Of a DNA stretch of 64,000 bases, positions 1 through 8,217 are shown in pieces. Within the stretch, counting starts at the first letter, position 1, and every line of letters starts with the position of its first letter. The stretch lies in assembly GCF_002744735.1 (NCBI RefSeq), contig NZ_KZ319342.1:168354-232353 (forward strand). Direction: 5' to 3'. The position numbers and the translations under genes were made by a program. The stretch comes from Marinobacter guineae. GTDB lineage: Bacteria > Pseudomonadota > Gammaproteobacteria > Pseudomonadales > Oleiphilaceae. The notes beneath the pieces were generated by a model that was not told the origin of the DNA, ran no database searches, and saw nothing but the letters and a program-made list of their open reading frames with translations.

Positions 1-1217
1 TCGAGATGGCACGGCAGTCCATGCAGGCAGTGGAAGAAGCTGACATTGTCCTGTTTCTGGTGGATGGCCGTGCCGGACTTACCGCGGGCGACGAACTCAT
101 TGCTGATCAAATGCGCCGGTCTGGTAAGCAGGCTCACCTGGTCGTAAACAAGACCGATGGTCAGGACCCGGACATCGCAGCAGCCGATTTTTACAGCCTG
201 GGCTTCGAATCCACTTTCCTGATTGCCGCGTCCCATAACCGGGGTATCCGGTCAATGCTGGAGATTCTCTTGCCGTCCGAAGAGGACAGGGAAGAGGAGG
301 ACCGGGCAGATCGTTATCCGGGTATTCGTATCGGTGTAGTCGGGCGCCCGAACGTGGGTAAGTCAACCCTGGTGAACCGCATGTTTGGCGAGGACCGGGT
401 GGTTGTTTTCGATATGCCGGGTACAACCCGGGACAGTGTGTACGTCCCTTACGAACGCCAGGGCAAACAGTACACACTGATCGACACCGCCGGTGTTCGC
501 CGACGCAAGAACGTCAGCGAAGTAGTCGAAAAGTTTTCCATTATCAAAACGCTGCAGGCAATCGATGATGCCCACGTGGTGATTCTGGTGATGGATGCAC
601 GGCAGGGACTGGTGGATCAGGATCTGCACCTGATCGGCTTTGTTCTGGACGCCGGCCGCTCGTTGGTCATCGCCGTGAACAAATGGGACGGCATGGACCC
701 CGAAGATCGGGCCAAGGTGAAGGAACAGGTTAAGCGCCGCCTCGATTTTCTCGATTACGCTGACAAGCACTACATTTCTGCGTTGCACGGGTCCGGCGTT
801 GGCGTTATGTACGAATCGGTCGAAGCCTGCTACGACTCTGCCATGGCCAAGTGGCCGACCAATCGCCTGACCGCAATATTGCAGGATGCCGTTGCCCAGC
901 ATCAGCCGCCGATGGTGCAGGGGCGGCGAATCAAACTCCGTTATGCCCACCAGGGTGGCTCAAACCCGCCGGTCATCGTTGTTCACGGCAATCAGGTGGA
1001 CGCGCTGCCAGGCTCTTACAAGCGTTATCTGGAAAACACCTTCCGCAAAGTGCTGAAGGTAACCGGATCACCCATCCGGTTTGAGTTCCGGGCCGGGGAA
1101 AATCCCTTTGCCAGCAAGGTTGATCGGCTGACGCCGCGCCAGAAGGTAAAAAAGGATAATGACCAGAAACAGGGGCCCAGCCCGAAGAAAAAGCGCCAGA
1201 AGAGTCTCAAGCGCTGA
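1..1217 (+). CDS. der: GTPase Der (EngA), 5'-truncated
   Basis: Ribosome-associated double-Era-like GTPase needed for 50S subunit maturation. The window edge cuts the gene: the reading frame is open from base 3, and roughly the first 70-80 residues, including the P-loop of the first G domain, lie outside. What remains has the NKTD motif of G domain 1, a complete G domain 2 (P-loop GRPNVGKST near residue 112, DTAGVRRR, NKWD) and the C-terminal KH-like domain. The C-terminal tail is rich in lysine, as is usual in the family. It converges on pta with only 15 bp between the stop codons and no obvious terminator between them. Identification is secure. Confidence 0.97.
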   Translation, partial: EMARQSMQAVEEADIVLFLVDGRAGLTAGDELIADQMRRSGKQAHLVVNKTDGQDPDIAAADFYSLGFESTFLIAASHNRGIRSMLEILLPSEEDREEEDRADRYPGIRIGVVGRPNVGKSTLVNRMFGEDRVVVFDMPGTTRDSVYVPYERQGKQYTLIDTAGVRRRKNVSEVVEKFSIIKTLQAIDDAHVVILVMDARQGLVDQDLHLIGFVLDAGRSLVIAVNKWDGMDPEDRAKVKEQVKRRLDFLDYADKHYISALHGSGVGVMYESVEACYDSAMAKWPTNRLTAILQDAVAQHQPPMVQGRRIKLRYAHQGGSNPPVIVVHGNQVDALPGSYKRYLENTFRKVLKVTGSPIRFEFRAGENPFASKVDRLTPRQKVKKDNDQKQGPSPKKKRQKSLKR

Positions 1218-1232
1218 TTCGGGGGTATAGCC

Positions 1233-3395
1233 TCAGGTTCCGTTCAGCCCGGCGTTTTCGACCTGTTTTGCCTGCACCGCAGTCAGCGCGATTGTAAAGA
1301 CAATGTCTTCGACCAGTGCTCCTCTGGAGAGATCGTTGACCGGTTTCCGAAGGCCCTGCAGCATCGGGCCGATACTGACGACATTTGCGCTGCGCTGAAC
1401 CGCTTTATAGGTGGTGTTCCCGGTGTTCAGATCCGGGAATATAAACACCGTGGCCTTGCCCGCCACTTTGCTGTCAGGAGCCTTGCTCCTGGCGACGCTC
1501 TCTATGGCTGCAGCGTCGTACTGCAAGGGCCCGTCAATCAGCAGATCCGGTCTCCGTTCGCGGGCAATCCGGGTGGCTTCTCTTACCTTGTCGACATCCT
1601 GGCCGCTTCCTGATTCGCCGGTACTGTAGCTGATCATGGCAACCACAGGCTCGATGCCGAAGGCTTCGGCCGATTCGGCACTCTGGATAGCAATATCTGC
1701 CAACTCCTCGGCATTCGGGTCCGGGTTGATGGCACAGTCTCCGTACACTACCACCTGTTGCGGAAGCAGCATGAAGAACACCGATGACACGACTTTTGCC
1801 TGGTCATGAGTCTTGATCAGCTGCATGGCAGGGCGAACGGTGTTGGCGGTGGTGTGAATGGCGCCGGAAACCAGACCGTCAGCCTCATCCAGAGCCACCA
1901 TCATGGTGCCCAGGACAACGTTGTCTTCGAGCATGGCTTCCGCCATATCCGGAGTCAGCCCTTTATGTTTTCTGAGCTCCACCATTGGCCCAACGTAGCG
2001 CTCCCGCACTTCTGACGGATCGATAATCTCGATATCCTCCGGCAGTTCCAGATCCTGGGAATCCGCGACCCGCCGGATCTCTGATGCCTTCCCAATCAGG
2101 GCGCAGCGAGCCAGTTTTCGGCGGTGACAGATAATGGCCGCCTGGACGGTCCGCGGCTCGCTGCCCTCCGGAAGGACAATTCGTTTATCAGCAGCGCGGG
2201 CGCGTTCTGAAAGTTGATAACGAAAAGCCGGGGGAGAAAGCCGGCTCTGGCGGTCGACCTTGAGGTGCTGCTGCAGCCAGTCTGTGTCTATGCGGGTGGC
2301 GACTGCTTCCATGGCCTTTTCGATGCGGTCTGGATCGTCAATGGGAATGGCCGATGACAGGTTTGCCAGCATGTGGGCAGACTCATAGGTATTGGCATCG
2401 GAACCGAGAACCGGCAAGCCGGTATCCAGGGCCCGGTGGCAGAGATCTATGACCCGCTGGTCTGGCATGAGCCCCCCAGTGAGCAGCAAGCCCGCGAGGG
2501 GAACCCCGTTAAGTGCTGCAACGGCCGTTGTTACAACAATGTCTTCGCGATCGCCGGGCGTTACCATCAAGGTGCCCGGCCTGAGCGTTTCGGTCATGTT
2601 CCGGATGCTTCGTGCGCACACTGAAACCTTCTGTACCCGTCGGGCTTGCATCTGGCCTTTGTTCAACACCGGCAGCCCTAATTCCCGGACAATGTCGGAG
2701 ACCCTCGGTGCAAGAAGCCCTGGCTGCCAGGGTATCTCGGCAATCAGCCGGAACCTGCCTTCACTGAAGACCTTGCACTGGGTTCGATAATCGAGGGTAA
2801 CCGTGCTGGGTTGATTGGGATTGGAGCGAGGCTCAAGCCCAGACTGTTCCGGTTCGCCAACCTTGTTCAGAATCACCCCGATCACATCAGGATCGCTAGG
2901 ATTGGCAAACAGGCGCGAGGAAAAATCCAGCTCCTCATCCATCTGCCGGGCATCAAGGGCTTTTGGTGTGCTGACGAGGATCACGTCAGAGCCCAGGTTG
3001 CGGGCAACTTCCACATTCAGCCGGGCGATATAGGCCTCGCTCCGGTCGGGCACCAGGCCCTCAATGATGACGACGTCGACGTCACGGGAGACCTTCTGGT
3101 ACTCGCCCACCACCCTTTCGAGCAGGAAATCCGATTTGCCCCGATTGAGCAGTTGCTGGGCTTCTTTTAAAGGAATCGGGGCCGGTGGACTCAGGTGACT
3201 GCTGGCACGGACAAAGGCCACCGACGAATCCTGGCCGTCGTTATGCATGGATTCTGCACGGTGGACGGATTGGCAGAAGGGTTTATAGAAACCGACACTC
3301 ACGCCAACCCGTTCCAGGGCCCGTAACAGCCCGAGGCAAACGGAGGTCAGGCCGGAGTTCAGGGAGGTTGGTGCAATGAAGAGACTCTTTGCCAT
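1233..3395 (-). CDS. pta: Phosphate acetyltransferase, long form
   Basis: Interconverts acetyl-CoA plus phosphate and acetyl phosphate plus CoA, working with AckA in acetate overflow and uptake. At 720 residues it is the long enterobacterial-type Pta. It has an N-terminal P-loop-like domain (APTSLNSGLTSV, a divergent version of the usual PTGTSVGLTSV), a central DRTGG domain (about residues 215-330) and a C-terminal PTA/PTB catalytic domain (about 395-715, with GAIHTTANTVRPA and SYSTGESGSG). It starts with ATG 27 bp after the ackA stop, so ackA-pta is probably one transcript. Acetyl phosphate made here can also act as a phosphodonor for response regulators. Confidence 0.97.
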   Translation of the reverse strand: MAKSLFIAPTSLNSGLTSVCLGLLRALERVGVSVGFYKPFCQSVHRAESMHNDGQDSSVAFVRASSHLSPPAPIPLKEAQQLLNRGKSDFLLERVVGEYQKVSRDVDVVIIEGLVPDRSEAYIARLNVEVARNLGSDVILVSTPKALDARQMDEELDFSSRLFANPSDPDVIGVILNKVGEPEQSGLEPRSNPNQPSTVTLDYRTQCKVFSEGRFRLIAEIPWQPGLLAPRVSDIVRELGLPVLNKGQMQARRVQKVSVCARSIRNMTETLRPGTLMVTPGDREDIVVTTAVAALNGVPLAGLLLTGGLMPDQRVIDLCHRALDTGLPVLGSDANTYESAHMLANLSSAIPIDDPDRIEKAMEAVATRIDTDWLQQHLKVDRQSRLSPPAFRYQLSERARAADKRIVLPEGSEPRTVQAAIICHRRKLARCALIGKASEIRRVADSQDLELPEDIEIIDPSEVRERYVGPMVELRKHKGLTPDMAEAMLEDNVVLGTMMVALDEADGLVSGAIHTTANTVRPAMQLIKTHDQAKVVSSVFFMLLPQQVVVYGDCAINPDPNAEELADIAIQSAESAEAFGIEPVVAMISYSTGESGSGQDVDKVREATRIARERRPDLLIDGPLQYDAAAIESVARSKAPDSKVAGKATVFIFPDLNTGNTTYKAVQRSANVVSIGPMLQGLRKPVNDLSRGALVEDIVFTIALTAVQAKQVENAGLNGT

Positions 3396-3422
3396 TATCG
3401 TGTTCCTGGTAATGCGTGGTGG

Positions 3423-4619
3423 TCAGGACGGATCCGCCGCGCCGGCAAGCCGTGAGGCCTCCCGCGCAATAACCAGCTCCTCGTTGGTGGGAATCACCAG
3501 AACCGGGAACCGGGAATCGGCACTTTCAATCCGGCCGTCACTAATTTCACCATGGTGTTTGTTAAGCTCCTCACTGAGTTTAAAACCCATGAGTCGTAAA
3601 TGGCTGACGGTTTCCTGCCTGACCCGGGCACTGTTCTCGCCGATCCCTCCGGTGAAAACCAGAGCATCGAGATGCCGGAGCGACGCCATCATGGCGCCAA
3701 TGTATCTGGCCAGACGGAAGCAGAAAACATCAATTGCTGTTTGAGAGGGTTCATGGCCGTGGTCGGCGAGCTCGCACAACGAGCGCATGTCATTGCTCTG
3801 CCCGGACAGGCCCAGCAGACCGCTTTCCTGGTTAAGAACCCGATGAACCTCTTCGGCGCCGACTCCCTTGCCGCGCAGAAAATCAAACAGCCCTGGGTCC
3901 ACATCGCCGCTCCGGGTACCCATAACCAATCCCTCGAGGGGGGTCAGGCCCATGCTGGTATCCACGCTGATTCCATCCCGGATGGCGGTAATACTGCATC
4001 CATTACCCAGATGGGCGGAAATGACAGACGTGGTTGCCTGTGTCTTGCCCAATAAGCGGGCGGCCTCCAGAGCCATAAAGGCGTGGCTGGTGCCGTGAAA
4101 TCCGTAGCGGCGTACGCCCCAGTTCCGATACCAGGATTCCGGAAGGGCATACAGGAACGCCCGTTTTGGCAGAGTCTGATGAAACGCGGTGTCAAATACC
4201 GCCGCCTGGGGAACATCGGGAAACAGCGTAAGGGTTGCCCGGATACCCGAAAGATTGACCGGGTTGTGCAGGGGGGCAAGCCCTGCGCAGTCTTCAATGG
4301 CGCTGACAACGCCCTCGTCGATAAGGACCGCTTCGCGAAAGGTTTCTCCACCATGAACCACCCGGTGGCCTATGGCTGCGGGCACGGATGCCATCACCTT
4401 GCGGTCCCGAAATGCCGTGACCAGTGCTTCGAGAGCCTCGTCTTGGGATGCGTCCGGCTTCAGGGGAATGGTCTGCTGATCGCCATCAATGCGGGCAAAA
4501 GCACCGTTCTGGTTTAGGCGCTCGGCGAGGGCCGATGCCAGTTTCCGGTGTTTGCCGTCAAATAGCGCAAGTTTTATTGATGAGCTGCCGCAGTTAACGA
4601 CAAGTACGGTATCTTCCAT
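3423..4619 (-). CDS. ackA: Acetate kinase
   Basis: Interconverts acetate plus ATP and acetyl phosphate plus ADP. The 398-residue length matches the family. The N-terminal phosphate loop VNCGSSSIKLALFD, GHRVVHGG, the catalytic Asp region VFDTAFHQTLP, YGFHGTSH and the nucleotide loop SAHLGNGCS are all present, so the enzyme should be active. The ATG lies 27 bp downstream of the stop of a GGDEF/EAL gene on the same strand, and pta follows after another 27 bp. This suggests a three-gene transcriptional unit. No strong Shine-Dalgarno is visible in front of the ATG. Confidence 0.97.
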   Translation of the reverse strand: MEDTVLVVNCGSSSIKLALFDGKHRKLASALAERLNQNGAFARIDGDQQTIPLKPDASQDEALEALVTAFRDRKVMASVPAAIGHRVVHGGETFREAVLIDEGVVSAIEDCAGLAPLHNPVNLSGIRATLTLFPDVPQAAVFDTAFHQTLPKRAFLYALPESWYRNWGVRRYGFHGTSHAFMALEAARLLGKTQATTSVISAHLGNGCSITAIRDGISVDTSMGLTPLEGLVMGTRSGDVDPGLFDFLRGKGVGAEEVHRVLNQESGLLGLSGQSNDMRSLCELADHGHEPSQTAIDVFCFRLARYIGAMMASLRHLDALVFTGGIGENSARVRQETVSHLRLMGFKLSEELNKHHGEISDGRIESADSRFPVLVIPTNEELVIAREASRLAGAADPS

Positions 4620-4646
4620 GGAAATGAGGTTCCGGCGGTTTTGAAT

Positions 4647-7058
4647 CTATACCCGATGGTTGTTGGCGAGCCAGGCGTCAAACTCCGGGGCCGGCAGGGG
4701 ACGGCTGTAGAAATAACCCTGGGAGAAGTCGCAATTTTCCTTTTTCAGGAAATGGGTCTGTGCTTCTTCTTCCACGCCCTCGGCGATGACCCGCAGCCCC
4801 AGGCTGTGGGCCATGTTGATGATCGCCCGTACAAGAGAGGCATCTTCAGGCTCTCTCATGACATCCTGGACAAAAGACTTGTCAATTTTCAGGGTATCAA
4901 ACGGGTAGCTCTTCAGATAGCTCAGGGCCGAGTAGCCGGTTCCAAAATCGTCGACCGACAAGCGAATGCCGGCTTTGTCGAGCTGGCGCAGGATTTCTGC
5001 TGTCTCGATAGAGTTGTCCAGGATCAGGCGTTCGGTGATTTCCAGCTCCAGCTGTTCCGGCGCCAGGCCACTGGCCGAGAGCGCATGCATTACGGTCTCG
5101 GTAAATCCGGGATCGCGGAACTGACGGGGGGAGACATTGACGGAGATGCCGATGTCCTTTCCGGTCGACAGCTTCCACCCCATCGCCGCCCTACAGGCCT
5201 CCTGGAGAACCCACTCGCCGATGGGAGTGATCAGGCCGGTTTCCTCCGCCAGCGGGATGAAGCGATCCGGCATCACCATGCCCATGGCGGGATTATTCCA
5301 GCGCAGCAGCGCTTCGACCGCAGAGAGGTTGCCGGAATCCGTATTCACGATGGGCTGGTAGTAGAGCTCGAATTCCTTTAGCTCCAGAGCCCGGCGCATA
5401 CTGGATTCCATCTTCAGACGCTCGTGGGACACCTCGGTCATTTCCGGCGCGAAATGGGCGTAGGAGCTCTTGCCCTTGTGCTTTGCCTGGTACATGGCGG
5501 CATCGGCGTGCTGAAGCAGTGTGCCGCTGTTGTCGGAGTCCGTTGGGAAGATTGCAATCCCGATACTGGTGGTCACGAACACTTCCTGGCCATTCAGTAT
5601 GTAGGGTGGTGCGAACGTCTTGAGAATACGTTCTGCGACCTGCGATGATGCTTCCGGGCCGGTCAGGCCAGGCAAAATGACAAGGAACTCATCGCCACCG
5701 AGGCGGGCAACCGTACTGGTGCCCCGCAGGCAGCTGGAGATCCGGCGTGCCGCTTCAATCAGCAGATTGTCGCCGGCGTCGTGACCAAGAGTGTCGTTGA
5801 TGTGCTTGAAGTTGTCCAGATCCAGGAACATCACACCCACCAGGGTGCTCTCGCGTCGCGCCTGGGCCAGCGCAAGCTTCAGGCGATCCAGGGCCAGCAT
5901 CCGGTTGGGGAGGCCGGTCAGGATGTCGTAGTTGGCCTGGCGCAGCAGTTGCTGCTCGTAGCGTTTTCTGATGCTGATGTCTTCGCCGAGGATAAGGTAT
6001 CCGGTTGTGCCACCGGCCTCATCCTTGATAGGTGTGACAATCAACTGCTCCCAGAACCGCTCTCCATTGCGGCGAACGCTGTTCACTTCCCCCTGCCACA
6101 CCCCAACGCGTTGCACCTGAAGCCGAATCGATTGCCACAGGTGCCGGTTTTCCCGGTTTTCAATATCGCTTTCCCCCAGCGCACCGGGGTGTTTGCCCAG
6201 AATGGATTTTGCCTCATAACCCGTCAGTTGGGTGAACTTCTGATTGGCGAATTCAATATGCCACTGCCGGTCACAGATCAATACCGAGGACGGGCTTTGC
6301 TCAATGGCCTTGGAGAACTTGCGGATTTCTGCGGCATCTTTCTGCTGCCGCTCCATATCGGCATTCAGTCGTTCTCGCATCTGATTGATAGCATCGGTCA
6401 CCCGGCCCAACTCGTCATTGCGGTTTGATGGGGTGTTCGGGCGGTCCAGGGTGAGAGGCTGGGAGGTCGTTTTGAGCGAAAAGTCCCGGGCATAGTTCGC
6501 CATGGTGGTCAGATGCCGTGCCACGAAATGCTGGAAGATCCAGATAATCAATATCGAAACAAAGAAGGTCTTCAGGAACTGGGTGAACAGAATGACCCCA
6601 ACTTTACGCTGCAGTTCATCGTAAACCCGGTCAAGATCCGCGGTGACTGTAAGCTCTCCCAGTTTGAACATTTCATCACCCTGGTGAACCAGGCTGAAAC
6701 TGTGGGACGTGGTTTTTGCCCCCCGGGGAATGTCACCCATGACCAGCTCGGAATCCGGTTCAATCCTGAGCCGAAGGTGGACCACATCGGGCAGGCTGAG
6801 TATGCCCTCCATCTGGGTCTGAAGCAGTTTTTGGTCCAGAGCCCACAGACTCCGTGCCAGGCTGGATGCATAACCGGATTCGACGACCTGCATGCGGTTG
6901 TCAATCTGGGAAAGGTCCTTGCGGTAGTCTGAATAGATCTGAAGAGCTGAGGCGACAAGGGTGAAGGCGGAGCTGAATACAAGAATCCAGGCCAACAGCC
7001 TGAAGGACAGGGGCGAGCCAGTGCGAAAACGTTGGAGACGTGTCAACAGTTTTGGCAT
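4647..7058 (-). CDS. Membrane GGDEF/EAL c-di-GMP regulator with PAS domain
   Basis: Predicted inner-membrane enzyme that makes and/or breaks cyclic di-GMP. Domain order: TM helix (about residues 20-40), periplasmic sensor region of about 105 residues that I cannot assign to a named family, second TM helix (about 150-175), HAMP, PAS (ending TGYLILGEDISIRKRYE), GGDEF and EAL. The GGDEF motif is intact (RLGGDEF). The EAL motif and its metal and catalytic residues are also intact (EALLRW, ISVNVSPRQF, LELEITE, DDFGTGYS, LKIDKSFV, VIAEGVE), so both activities are possible. I chose the ATG at 7058; a GTG 18 bp upstream is an alternative, and neither has a convincing ribosome site. It lies directly upstream of ackA-pta on the same strand. 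Confidence 0.93.
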   Translation of the reverse strand: MPKLLTRLQRFRTGSPLSFRLLAWILVFSSAFTLVASALQIYSDYRKDLSQIDNRMQVVESGYASSLARSLWALDQKLLQTQMEGILSLPDVVHLRLRIEPDSELVMGDIPRGAKTTSHSFSLVHQGDEMFKLGELTVTADLDRVYDELQRKVGVILFTQFLKTFFVSILIIWIFQHFVARHLTTMANYARDFSLKTTSQPLTLDRPNTPSNRNDELGRVTDAINQMRERLNADMERQQKDAAEIRKFSKAIEQSPSSVLICDRQWHIEFANQKFTQLTGYEAKSILGKHPGALGESDIENRENRHLWQSIRLQVQRVGVWQGEVNSVRRNGERFWEQLIVTPIKDEAGGTTGYLILGEDISIRKRYEQQLLRQANYDILTGLPNRMLALDRLKLALAQARRESTLVGVMFLDLDNFKHINDTLGHDAGDNLLIEAARRISSCLRGTSTVARLGGDEFLVILPGLTGPEASSQVAERILKTFAPPYILNGQEVFVTTSIGIAIFPTDSDNSGTLLQHADAAMYQAKHKGKSSYAHFAPEMTEVSHERLKMESSMRRALELKEFELYYQPIVNTDSGNLSAVEALLRWNNPAMGMVMPDRFIPLAEETGLITPIGEWVLQEACRAAMGWKLSTGKDIGISVNVSPRQFRDPGFTETVMHALSASGLAPEQLELEITERLILDNSIETAEILRQLDKAGIRLSVDDFGTGYSALSYLKSYPFDTLKIDKSFVQDVMREPEDASLVRAIINMAHSLGLRVIAEGVEEEAQTHFLKKENCDFSQGYFYSRPLPAPEFDAWLANNHRV

Positions 7059-7116
7059 GTCGTAAACTTCAGCCACCCAAACCGGTTAGTAGATCGGAGA
7101 ATTCCCTTTGTTTCCG

Positions 7117-7125
7117 ACTATAGCA
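7117..7125 (-). promoter_or_regulatory. Possible extended -10 for the GGDEF/EAL-ackA-pta unit
   Basis: On the minus strand this reads TGCTATAGT, an extended -10 (TGn plus TATAGT), about 60 bp upstream of the proposed GGDEF/EAL start. No good -35 hexamer lies 16-18 bp upstream, as expected for extended -10 promoters, so the call rests on one element. Confidence 0.35.
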
Positions 7126-7219
7126 GCAGTCTCTTTCGAATGCCTTGCAAATGCAGGAAAAATCGAGAGAAATGTGTTGTGGTTCAGTATTTATGCGTAC
7201 ACGACCCGTATCTACTCTG

Positions 7220-7233
7220 TTGATCTGGATCAA
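7220..7233 (+). promoter_or_regulatory. Perfect ANR/FNR box
   Basis: TTGATCTGGATCAA matches the FNR/ANR consensus TTGAT-N4-ATCAA at every position. It lies 66 bp upstream of the 50-residue membrane protein gene that starts at 7299. If ANR activates at the usual class II position (centre near -41.5), transcription would begin near 7268, leaving about 30 nt of leader. The site is palindromic and sits in a divergent intergenic region, so it could also affect the GGDEF/EAL gene, although it is more than 100 bp from that gene's likely promoter. Confidence 0.8.
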
Positions 7234-7298
7234 TAACTTGCAGGCGTGCCGGGCGTAACCTGAGTTTAATCAAGTTTACTGTCGGAAGGAGAAGCAAA

Positions 7299-7451
7299 AT
7301 GTATATGGACGCTGTTGTTATCGCAGGTATTGCAACCGTATTGCTGGTGGTTGGTTTTTTTGTTGGCGTGGGCATCTTCGTGATGAGGGATCAGAAGGCG
7401 CACGGACATCAGGACAGAAAAGAAGGCAAGCACGGCCAGAAGCCGATTTGA
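7299..7451 (+). CDS. 50-residue single-TM protein, candidate CcoM-like cbb3 oxidase subunit
   Basis: Small protein with one hydrophobic helix (VVIAGIATVLLVVGFFVGVG, about residues 6-25) and a short His/Lys-rich tail (HGHQDRKEGKHGQK) that should face the cytoplasm. A strong Shine-Dalgarno (GGAAGGAG) lies 8-9 bases before the ATG, and a perfect ANR/FNR box lies 66 bp upstream. The size, topology and oxygen-responsive control resemble CcoM, the small accessory subunit described for the cbb3 oxidase of Pseudomonas stutzeri. My recall of that sequence is not exact, so the family call is an inference. No oxidase genes are nearby. That it is a real gene is much more certain than its function. Confidence 0.72.
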   Translation: MYMDAVVIAGIATVLLVVGFFVGVGIFVMRDQKAHGHQDRKEGKHGQKPI

Positions 7452-7497
7452 TGTTGCCGGGCATGTAAAAGCTGCCGGAGCATCAAGGAAAGGAAAT

Positions 7498-7573
7498 TGG
7501 CGTCCCCTAGGGGGTTCGAACCCCTGTTGCCGCCGTGAAAGGGCGGAGTCCTAGGCCACTAGACGAAGGGGAC
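7498..7573 (-). tRNA. tRNA-Glu (anticodon TTC)
   Basis: On the minus strand a 76-nt cloverleaf runs from GTCCCCTTCGTC to AGGGGACGCCA. The acceptor stem GTCCCCT/AGGGGAC is perfect, the anticodon loop is CTTTCAC and the T arm is AGGGGTTCGAACCCCCT. The 3' CCA is encoded. It closely resembles enterobacterial tRNA-Glu. It is a single tRNA gene with its own promoter just upstream. Confidence 0.97.
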
Positions 7574-7612
7574 GCAACGTTTTCAATACCTTGCCTCGTC
7601 GAGGTGGCGCGT

Positions 7613-7641
7613 ATATTAAGTAAGGCTCCGGGGAGTGTCAA
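7613..7641 (-). promoter_or_regulatory. Sigma-70 promoter of tRNA-Glu
   Basis: On the minus strand: -35 TTGACA (7636-7641), 17-bp spacer, -10 TAATAT (7613-7618), about 40 bp before the mature tRNA 5' end. The -35 is perfect and the spacing optimal. Confidence 0.8.
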
Positions 7642-7659
7642 CGCCTTTTTGTGAAAAAA

Positions 7660-8217
7660 TTAAGGGCGTTGATTTATGCAGCGCTTCAGTTCGCTGGCCA
7701 GATTATCGAACAGTGCTTCGGTGCTGTCGGATTCCTTCATGTTATAGATCGCTTCAGCTGTCCCCCTGTGAACCGGGCGGACTTTGGCCACCACCTCCTG
7801 CCTGTCGGCCCCGATGATTGCGGCCATGATGATCTCGTATCGAACCTTGTTTTCACCGGCGCAGTAGTGAAAATGGGCTTCACGGGTGCCCTCATCGGGA
7901 AGGCCGCGTTGCTCGAACACCGATTTTGCGCAACGGGCATACTCGGCGTGGATGGTTGAGTGCATCTCCTCAATTCCGTTTTCTTCAGCAAATCTGACCA
8001 GCTTTTCGACTCTATTCGTGGCTTCACTACTGATGTCTGGAAGGCTTTGCTTTAAAACGTCTGCGCTGAGCCCCCGGCTGGCCAATTGCAGTACCGTCAG
8101 GTATTCGCTGGTAATCAGGCTGCAGGATTCGTAACTGTGCCTGGGCTTGTCGCCGGCCCAGCCACAGGCCGCGGCCAGCAGCAGAGAGGCGGCGGCCCAT
8201 GCGCGGGCTGCTGTCAC
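7660..8217 (-). CDS. Secreted or lipid-anchored hypothetical protein
   Basis: 185 residues with an N-terminal signal sequence (AARAWAAASLLLAAACGWA). The cysteine at about residue 18 could be a lipobox (LAAAC), although Ala at -3 is not ideal; ordinary signal peptidase cleavage after GWA is the alternative. The mature part is hydrophilic and mostly helical with five cysteines beyond the signal. I do not recognise the family. The GTG start overlaps the stop of the upstream epimerase gene (GTGA), so translation is probably coupled. Confidence 0.8.
   Translation of the reverse strand: MTAARAWAAASLLLAAACGWAGDKPRHSYESCSLITSEYLTVLQLASRGLSADVLKQSLPDISSEATNRVEKLVRFAEENGIEEMHSTIHAEYARCAKSVFEQRGLPDEGTREAHFHYCAGENKVRYEIIMAAIIGADRQEVVAKVRPVHRGTAEAIYNMKESDSTEALFDNLASELKRCINQRP

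Noticed and set aside
7184..7375. 63-codon minus-strand frame across the ANR box
   Set aside because: It overlaps the 50-residue plus-strand gene, which has a strong ribosome site, a TM helix and an ANR box; the minus frame has none of these.
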